DNA from: Chitinophagaceae bacterium
GTDB taxonomy: Bacteria; Bacteroidota; Bacteroidia; Chitinophagales; Chitinophagaceae
Assembly (NCBI GenBank): GCA_016719015.1
Contig: JADKAZ010000006.1
Span: 202,182 to 266,181, forward strand
Direction: 5' to 3'
DNA: 64,000 bases
Below, piece by piece: positions 18,204 to 28,200 of the stretch; position 1 is the stretch's first letter, and each line of letters starts with the position of its first letter. The notes beneath the pieces were generated by a model. That model was given only the letters and a program-made list of their open reading frames with translations, was not told where the DNA came from and did not search any database. Position numbers and translations under genes: made by a program.

Positions 18204-21200
18204 TCAACAGGACGATTGCCCACCAACAACACCTAAACCTTTTCCTGTTTTAGGCCGCACCATCTTTGGAAATCCAATAGCATTACCTGCAAATTTTAGA
18301 CCCTTAACAAAACCTGCTTCTGGTGCTGCTCTATGAAACGGATTTCTAGATCCATCACTGGACTGTATGAAAAGTCTTGCCTGGCATAGTTTTGACAGCT
18401 GATTAAATCTTCTGCGGGCATCTTGATCAAAGGCATCTTTAATGCTTCTTCTCCTATTGTCATGCATATCATCAATCCTTCTACTTTATCAAATTCATAT
18501 ACTCCCAAATTTCGAGTTTACTCCACACCGATACCGCCCCTTATAGAAAATCCCCAAAGCATGCTTTTGTGATCCACATGCCAGTCCCCAAACATCTATA
18601 CCATTTGCGGGGTTATTACCTGTGTACTGGTACATACCCATGCCATCGTGATACTCTATTAAATCTCTTTGATTAAATACACCTGTTTCGGGCGAATAAT
18701 TTCGAAAGAAAAAACGATAGCTTCCGGATGCACTATCATACTCCTGCCCCGTAAATCCAAAACGGTTACCAGCTATAGAAGAATTCAATGAATTATTTGA
18801 GCTGTCGTACCTGTTAGGTTTGCCATACACATCATACTGGTAACTCTCAATTAATCTGCCGCTGCTGTTGCTGATGGCTTCTACAGAGTTCAATTCATTC
18901 TGGTGATAATAGTAACTATTGCCGCTGTTGTCATTCATTACAGGTGATAAAAAATTAGTGAACACAGTCCTGTTAAGCAGGTTGTTGCTTCCATCTCGTT
19001 CTTCTATCTGTGCGGCACCGCTGTAAGTGTATTTTAGTGTGCTGCCATTGATGGTTTTTGTTATTCTCCTGTTTAATGCATCGTATCCGTATGTTATCAC
19101 ACTGGCAGGGGAGGCCGAGTCTTTTGTTAAGCGGTTTTCCGCATCATAGGTTTTATAAAAGGTTCCGTCAAAAGTTATATTGCCCCGGTCATCAAATGTA
19201 AAGCTGGTACTATTAACGCTGGTAAGCTGGTTGAGGTTGTTGATGCTGTAAGTTGTGGCAGCACCATTGAGATTAGCGGCTGTGCGGTTGCCCACAGCAT
19301 CGTAAGTGTAAGTGTTTTGAATAACAGGACTGCCAACAGGTCCTCTTTTATAATTGGTAAGCCGGTAGCCATTATCATATGTAAACTGTTCGGATAAGGA
19401 CGGGTTGTTCAGCCGGTTGATGGCTGTTTTATTCATTTCCTTATCGTACGTAAAAGAAGTGTTTTGTATTGCTGCGGTAGTAATGGAACTTAAACGGTTG
19501 GCAAAATCATATTGCAGGGCACTGCTCACTCCGTTGGCCAAGGTTTTATTGGTGAGCTGGTTGGCGTTGTTATAGGCATACTCCACCACCATTACACTAT
19601 CCTTTAAAATTTTAGTCAGCCTGTTCCTGGTATCAAACTCTTTTATTACTGTAGTGCTGTCAGGATAAATAGTTGTTTGTGTTCTTCCGGCTATGCTGTA
19701 ATTATACCTTGTTGTCCTTCCATCAAAAGTTTCAGAAGTTACCCGGTTCAATTTGTCATAGGTAAAGGTAACCGGGCCGCTGTTGTTGGTCGCAGTCAGC
19801 ACCCTGTTAAGTTTGTCGTAGGTATAACTATACACTTCACCACCGGGCAAAGTGCGGCTGGTTACCCTGTTCAGTGTATCATACTGGTAAGTGATGATAC
19901 TTGCATCTGTAAGCCTTACACTGGTTAAATTATTTTTTTTATCGTATGTATAAGCCATATACTTGCCGTCCGGGTAGGTCATTGTTTTTCTCCGGTTCAG
20001 GCTATCATAAGCATAAGTGGTAGTATTATTATTCTGGTCAGTAAGCGAAGTGATATTACTTTCAGCATCATAACCCACTGTTATTACAAATCCATTATTA
20101 TCTGTATAAGTTTTTACCCGGTCAAGACTATCATAAGTATAATGGCTGGTTCTTCCTTCTCTGTCGGTAGCTGAGATGATATTACTGTTCTTATCATATG
20201 TATAAGACGCACTGTTGCCCAGCGGATCTGTTATTTGTTTTAAGCGGTTAAGACTGTCATAGCTGGCAGATACGATGGCGCCAGTGGCATTTGTATAGCT
20301 GGTTACATTATTATTCTTATCGTAGGCTAATGTGGCAATGGTGCTGGTAGCATCACTTACAGATATTAACCGGTTCAACTGGTCGTAGGTATAATTCAAT
20401 GACTGCCCGTTAGGCAGGCTAACACTTGTGATATTCCCATTCCCATCATAACTGTACACGGCACTATTATTATCCGGGTCTTTGGTACCCTTCACCCGGT
20501 TACGGTTATCGTAACTCATTTTTATTTCATGTCCCAATGCATTTTTTACACTGGTCAGGTTATCCATACCATCATACGCAAAGCTGGTTTGGTTGCCCGT
20601 TGGTCCGGTCACCTTTACTACCCTGTTGCTGGCATCATAATTAAAAATGCTGGTTTCATCATTTTTATTGATATAGGAAGTAATGATTGCCCGCTGCGTC
20701 ATAATTAAACTGAGCAAAATTGTTGATCGGGTCGGTTATTTTTTTCAACCTGTTCAATATATCATACTCAGCCGTTGCGATGTTTCCCCTTGCATCTGTA
20801 TATGATAACAGGCGGCCCCTTGCATCAAAGGATAGTGTGGCGTTATAACCATTGGGCCCGGTTACACTGGTTGGGTTACCCCATGCATCATAATTATAAG
20901 TATAACTATTTCCCCTGGGATCCGTACTGCTTAATATATCTCCAGTTGTACTATAGGTAGCTGTGTAAACATTATTTCCGGGTGTTATTAACTGGATCAT
21001 ATTGCCATCAGTATCATAGCTCATAGTATAAAGATTTCCCTTGGGGTCTTTATAACTGCTGATCTTTTTAAAGTCGGTGGTGTAGGTGTATGTGCTGACC
21101 TGGTTCAGCGGATCGGTGGCGGTAAGCATATTGCCACTGGTATCGTAGGTATAAGTGTACACTTGCCCGTTAGCATCTGTCATCTTGGTCTGGTTGCCCT

Positions 21201-22221
21201 GGTCATCGTACTCATACTTCATATTGAATCCACAACAGTTACCCGACATGGAAGTAATCCAGGACATGTTATTCACTGTCTGATAGGTATAAGTGGTTAC
21301 CTGGTTACCTGCCGCCAGGTAATCGGTAACAACTGTTTTTTGAGAAGCCGTATCATATGAAAAGCTCAGCCGTTTGTTACAGCCCACCAGTTCGCTGATA
21401 CTCATGTCCGGAAAATAAATGATGTCAACTTTATTACTGTTCTTATCCATGAGGGACTTCATCGGGCCATTGACCAGGTAAGTATATTGATATTTTCCAT
21501 TCAGCGGGTCTTTGACCTCCTTCAGGTTACCTACTGCATCGTAGGTGTAAGTGAATGTTCTGGAAGGAACGGCAATTGCATCCACCACAGTGGCCAGGCG
21601 CCCCTGTGCATTATAAGTAAAACTTATACTCTGACCAGCAGTATTGGTCATGGATGTTAAAAGTGAATCTGTATAGCTGAAGTTGATAAAGTTTCCGTTC
21701 GGCTCTTCCATCCTCGTTATACCCTTATGCACCGTATTATCAAAAAAATATTTCATCCCATTCAGCTCTGTCAATACATACTTACCCGGCTGATACTGTG
21801 CCAGTGTATTGAAAAATCCTTTCGGTGTTTTATAAGTCCCACCAGCCAATGAGTCATATTTATCTTCTCTACCATCACCCCACAAGATCAGTCTTGTCCC
21901 GGGTGTTGTATCATGGCGGTACCTTATATTATACTGAAACGTCCAACCCCTGCCATAACCATAATCTTCTGTAAGCAAATAACTGTTGTAATAAAAACTC
22001 ACATTTAAAGCAAAGGCCCTCGCTGGTATATAAATATCTGTTCTTGGTATATATAAATTACCGCTTAAAGTATTGACCTGCGTACCTAACGGACCTACTT
22101 TGTTTGGATTGTTTAAATTCTGGGAATTAGCAATTATTGAGCTAATGATAAACAGCAGCATCAGGCCTTTGCTCCTTCCAGATTTAAAGCTCCAGGTATT
22201 TTTATTTGATAAGCAGTACAT
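18204..22221 (-). CDS. YD/RHS-repeat protein with variable C-terminal tip, at least two frame breaks
   Basis: One long YD-repeat gene read in pieces: 22221 to 20665, then (break near 20695) 20717 to 18495, then (breaks near 18495 and 18470) the tip frame down to 18204. The N-terminus carries a signal peptide-like segment (LMLLFIISSIIANSQ) and the pre-shell region (GPLGTQVNTLSGNLYIPRTD). About 30 YD repeats (YTYDxxNRL type) follow, then the RHS-associated core (FGFTGQEYDSASGSYRFFFR, YSPETGVFNQRDLI, NPANGIDVWGL). Such proteins form a cocoon shell around a C-terminal toxin or enzyme released at the core. The tip after DVWG (about 110 residues, Cys and basic-residue rich, DQDARRRFNQLSKLCQARLF) matches nothing I recognise. 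It starts 21 bp after the giant gene and is probably in its operon. Confidence 0.82.
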
Positions 22222-22242
22222 GTCTTTATCTTTTCAATCTTA

Positions 22243-25200
22243 TTATTTTAGCTTAAACAAAACAAAATGGTTTGGTGGTGGGTCATCGGGTGCATTACAG
22301 TGCACAATGATGGTTCCGCTACCGCCAGCCCTGATAATACCCGGAGGTCCGCCAGGTTCAACCAATTCTAAATAGAGTGATGTTGTTCCCGTTGGTATTC
22401 CCGCCCTGGTAAATGCCATCTTTATTCCTGCTTCACTATACAAAATCCTTGATTGTGCCGGTATATCAAAGTTGGTGGGGTTACTATAATTTATAAGTAG
22501 TACGACCGGCCGGGAAATCAATACCCTTGACGGCACTACCAACTCCACGACCAACTGTGAATTCAATCCACTTGCAGCACCCGGATCACAGCCCGGTGCA
22601 TTGCCATTACCAGCCCCGGTATTTACACCACCACCGGTTATCAAACCGCCATTATTGGCCGGAACAATAGAGAAACCATTTGGTAATACCGCAACAGATG
22701 AATCGGGTTTAATTAATGTTACATCATATACACCCAGCGGCCTTCCCTGCAAGGGGAAAGTGGCAAATACCTGTGTACTGTTGGTATAATAAACAGCAGA
22801 AGCATAAATAGTAGTGGTGCCATTACTCAGCTTCGCTATCATGCTATCCCTGTATAAAGAACCTCTTATCCTCACGGTTACATTTCCAATATTGCCACCG
22901 CTGTTGGTGTGTACATTCAGAATAGCAAATGGCAGCTTCACTGCTTTCAGCGTTATATTCTGCACCAATGGATTGGGCGACACACATCGCACCATTATGT
23001 AGTAAACAGAATCCGTAACATCAGACATCACTATTTGCTGGTTGCCATAATTGGGTATTTCATAGCCGTAATCATAATTCGCCGGAGTGGGCACATAGCC
23101 ACCGGCTATAAACATTTCATTCTTCATCGTCAGCGAATCATTGCTCTTCAGTGTAACAAGAATGGTGGAGCCGTACAATGAATCAGGTATCTTTAGTTTA
23201 TAGTACCTGCTGATTTTATGCAGGGTGTTTAGCTCATTTACATTCAGCGGCAGTTCTTTCACTTTTACATATACAGGTGTGCCCGTCATGCCGGTATTAT
23301 TGTCTTTATCTGATTCTGAAAGTTGATTCAGCAAGTCAGTCTTTACAAATACATTATAGTTGCCTTCCACCACACCCGTTACCAATGGAGCCAGCTTTAC
23401 CGTGTCAGTTCGAAGTGGTTGTATATTAATATACTTATTTTTTATACCAATCAGTGTGGCAGTGGAGTCAAACAGGTTTCCTGCCGATAAATAAATACCA
23501 TCGGAGGTATGGCCTCTTGCTTCTTCTCCCGATACATTGGCAATCACCCACCTGGCTGTATCCATAGTATAACCCAACATCACTGTATCTGGTACTACAA
23601 CATTGGACACCGTCAAATCAGTTATAGGTGGTGTAAATACATTGAGCAAACTAAAGCCCAGGTTATTCGTAGTATTTGACTCTACCAATGCATTGTTTGA
23701 ATTGGCTCTGCTTATTAGTACATAGTTACCAGGTATGGTATTGCCAGGTATCGTTACCGTAACAGTATCGTAATAAAATTGTCCGGGTGTTAATACACCT
23801 GGCCTGTTGCGGGTAGCCAGCAGCCGGTCTCCATCATTGGGATTAGCAAAGAAATCGTCTGAAAGTCTCAGCTGGTTCTGCAAGTTGGCCCCGGGATAAG
23901 TGGTTCCCGTTCCGTTATTAGTTATCTTATAGACTACAGTGATAGGTTGGCCAATAGCTACGGATGCAGGTGCCGAAATTATAGTATCAATCAGATCAGC
24001 CAATTCAGGTCTTATTACATGTATCTTTTTGGCAGCCCCTGTTGCATTACGTATAAAGTTTACATTGTTTGACAACACTTTTTCTGCAGTAATGCTGTTT
24101 CTATTATTTGTTTTTACATACACATAGTAATTACCAGTTAATAAAACAGGAGTGTATGGTGATTTGCTGTCCGGACTTTCCTGTCCCCTGTTTAGCCGGG
24201 GGTATTTAAGATAATCATCGGCCATCACATCTGTTCCATCAGCTATGGAATCAGCGGAGAAGTAAATAGCATCTACCCATCCACCATAATAATTGTTATT
24301 AGGGTTGTAGCCAATATTCTTAACCTGCCAGCTTACAGGATAGGCAAAGCCTACGGTAGTGGTATCCGGAGCTGAAACTGTAGTAACAATATGATCAACC
24401 AGCGGATTGGTAAATGGCCTGCTGCCGCTGCCTGTTACATTATTATTGGTGCTGCTTCCTTCGTAAATAGTTAAGCCTGCATTTGTTTTTATATAGAAGT
24501 AGGCAGATTGTTGGGCTGTTTGCGGAAAGCAACTGTTCAACTCATAAGACATTTTCGGTATGGTAAACATTATCGTATCCGTATAACTGCCGCCGGGTGG
24601 TATGGCTCTTGTCTGCAATTTTTTTGCCATGTAATTATTAGTGGCCACATTAAATGAAGGGCTGCAACTAAAGAAAACGCTGTCTGTCCAGGTACCAGCC
24701 GTTGTTCCTGTTCCATTATTCGTTACCGTGTAAGTAAGATAACGGATGAAGATGGTAAACGTAGTGTCAGGCATTTGGATGTTTGAAACAACCAGGTCTG
24801 CCGGCACCGCTGCACTAACTGTCGTCATCGCAGAAACACTCAGATTATTTGTTGCGTTAGTTTCTCTGAATAAGCTATCGTAATTGGTTTGTACATAAAA
24901 GTATTTTGCCCCGGTGGTAGCAGGTGGAATAAAATAGGTAAATATGTGTGGCACTGCAGTACCTACCGGCAGGCTTTCTGTAAACGTATTAGTGCTTATC
25001 AACTGCGCACTGCCATCAAAATTGGAGAAATTGCTGATATACAACCTGTCTTTTCTTGCATGATTGAATACAGCACCGGGTCCGTTATTAAGCACACTGT
25101 AATTTATTGTAACTGCTGTTCCGCCAATGGTATTTGAAGGAAGAGAAATGGCTGAGACCACCGCATCTGGCCGCTGCACAGTGATTGGCAGCGAACTTCT

Positions 25201-28200
25201 TTTTATCTGTGGTGTGCCCGGATATTCAAATACTGTTTTGGTTGGATTGGTATAAACATACACATAGTAGTTACCCGGTTGCATGTTCGACGGTATAGTG
25301 AAATTTTCAGCCTTGGCAAAAGCAGCACCCGGTTGAATAACATTATTAATATTGATATTTCGCCCATTTATTACCTGCGGATTAATATTGGTAAAATCAG
25401 CCGGACAATTTACAAAACTTGGATACTTGTCTGAATAAAGCCCGGAATTTTGAATGCCATGGGTAATCTCTTTTACCAGGGTTGCATTGGCAATATTTAA
25501 TCCATTGGAGTCAGTGCTCAGGTAAACCCTGTCGAGCCAATAACTGCTACCAAATAAAATACTATCCGCTATTATAGAAGGGGCATAACATCGGGCAACA
25601 CTACCAGGAGGGCTTGATGTACCGGGAGGACATGGAACAATACATTGGCTATAGGTAAAGTAATGCCCCCGGTTTTTTTCAATATTATCTCTGAATCCCT
25701 CATTCTTTATTGACCAATTAGCACCAACCGGCTGTGTGGTACTTGCAGATGTAATCGGGAGTGTAATCGTATCAACGACTAGTTTTGGAGTGGGGGTAAG
25801 GTAAACCTGTAGCTGCACCTGGCCCAGGTTATTATTACTTAAAGCACCTTCATATAAAAAAGGAGCGGTTGTTCCTGCATTGGCTTTTACATAAATAAAC
25901 CAGGTACCGAAAATATAATTGGGTATCACCACCTGTACGTTTTTTGTTACGAAACTGTCAGGAAGCAATTGGGTATTATTTGATACGTTTGCTTTTAATG
26001 CATTGGGATAATAAGAGTCATTGAATTTTGGAAGTGTAAGTGGTATGGCACTGTTCCTGTCAAATAACGGGTTTTGAGAAATGAAGATAGAGTCCGTCCA
26101 GTTGCTACCTGCTGGTGTCAGTACACCATAATTTTTTACTTTATATGTAAGGTTTATAGTGCTTCCGGAGAAAACAGATGCTGGTGCAAAAACAGAGTCA
26201 ACTCTTAAATCGGGTGTTGGGGCAAGGGTGATTAACATCGGGTTTTGTTTCCTGCCCGTATCGTTAGCCACACTTACCTGTAATATTTTCCAGTTGGGGT
26301 GCTGATTATCAGTGATTACATACACATAAACAGGGAAACTATATTGCAGTGGCAGCGTAAAATCAAGAGTGTTAGTATAAAACTGTCCACTGTCTAATGA
26401 AGATGGCCGCTGTTTTTTCCCCAGCAACAACGGTCTTCCATTTGCTGTAAGAGAATTCCAGGAGGAAGGATTCCAGTTAGGTGAACCCTGGAAGCTCACA
26501 TTAGGAACAGTGTCCAATGCAAAGTAAACGCCATCATACCATGTATCATCTGTCATTGTTCTGCCGGGACCGATATTGGTTACTTTCCAACTTATACTTA
26601 CTGTTTGTCCGGAAGTAGCAGTGGCAGGTGCCTGTACATCACTAACCATTAAATCTGGTAATGGTATCAGCCGGAATTGCTGAATAGGACCAACTGTTTG
26701 CCAGCATGGATTCTTGGCAACTACTTTCCATTTATACGTTTTATTATAAGGCAATCCCGAATTCAGCGGAATGATATATTGTATATCACTGATGTTGGCA
26801 GCGTAAGGTGTTACCGGTTCTGCAACTGCGGAATCCCAAAGGTATAAATCATAATTCACCGTGTTGTTACCCGGTATCCATGATAAAGTGAGTGGTAATT
26901 GCTGATCAATTGCATTATTAGCAGGCAGCATATTGCTAACAGCACCGGGCAGATTATTAGAAGTGGTAATTGTAAGGATTTGCGTATTTGTATAAACAGT
27001 ATCACAGGGGCTATTTGCTTTTACTGTCAATGTATACGTTCCCGGTGTTTGCCATTGCACCCAGGCTGTATCATTATTGGTTGTAAGCACACCTCCACCG
27101 CTAAGCGTCCATACAAAATTAGCTCCGGGTATTTTTTGTGTATTATACCTGTAAGTAGCCAGGCATGGTGAAGCTTGGCCGATGATCGGCGTTAATGTTC
27201 TTACCCCGATGCAGAAAGTTCTTTCTACTGGAATAGCAGCATTATAATTACTGTTCCCATTTTGAGAGGCTCTGACAGTAACAGTGCCTGCACCTTTTTT
27301 AGTAATCTTGTTACTACTAACTGAAGCATAAGCAGCCCCTGCAATAATGGAATAGCTGATACCCTGCCCCATAGAGGAAGATGCAACAAGTGTGATCTTA
27401 TTAGCATCAAAAATCTGGTCTGGGATACTATCGAATGAAATTACCTGGTCTCCTTTTATCACTGTTATGGTATCATTCACAGTTGGTGCGGCGCTGTAGG
27501 TATCGTCACCTGGTTGTAATGCTTTTACAATAATGGTTCCCACACCTGTAATAAATAATGTATCATTAATAATATTGCCCGGACCACTTATTTTCTGGTA
27601 AAAGACAGGAAGTCCTGAACTCGCTGTTGCCGGTAACACAGCTTTCGCCGTGGGTGACATCGTGATGGTGGAAATATGCGGAAACGTAATGGTTTGAGGT
27701 TGTGCAGGCTGGGCAAATGAGATTATATTGGAAGAAGGCCCGGGGCCACAATCGTTGACAAACTTAACTGTATAATCCCCGGCAGCTTCAGCATAGTACG
27801 AAGAATCAACAGCACCGACTATAAGTGTGTCATTTCTATACCATTGACAGGTAGCGCCGGGTGGCAGCGAGTTGGTGCTAAGGGTTCGGGCAAAGTTGTA
27901 GGCGACCGGTGTCTGTGTAGGAAACTCTCCATTAACCACAATGTTTTGCGTCAAGGTCGGCGATGAACCTTTAGAATTGGAAAGATAGAGTTGAATATTC
28001 CTGTTCCCATTCGCATTCCAAACCACTGTCGCAGTACTATCCGTAGCATTCAACGTTCCACCACCGGCTGGTAAACTCCAATGAAAAGTTACATTACTGT
28101 CAATCACATTGGTGGCCTTGTAGATATAGGTTCCGCCTTCGCAAACCGTGGAATCGCCGCTTATATTGAACCACATGGAAGGCTTGAGTGGTTCTGTATA

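Noticed and set aside
18204..18508. Assigning the RHS tip to a nuclease toxin class
   Set aside because: No catalytic motif is recognisable and the frame is uncertain here.
22243..22500. T9SS sorting domain at the end of the giant protein
   Set aside because: The last 80 residues lack the YPNP start and the type A pattern; the anchor or export route is unknown.
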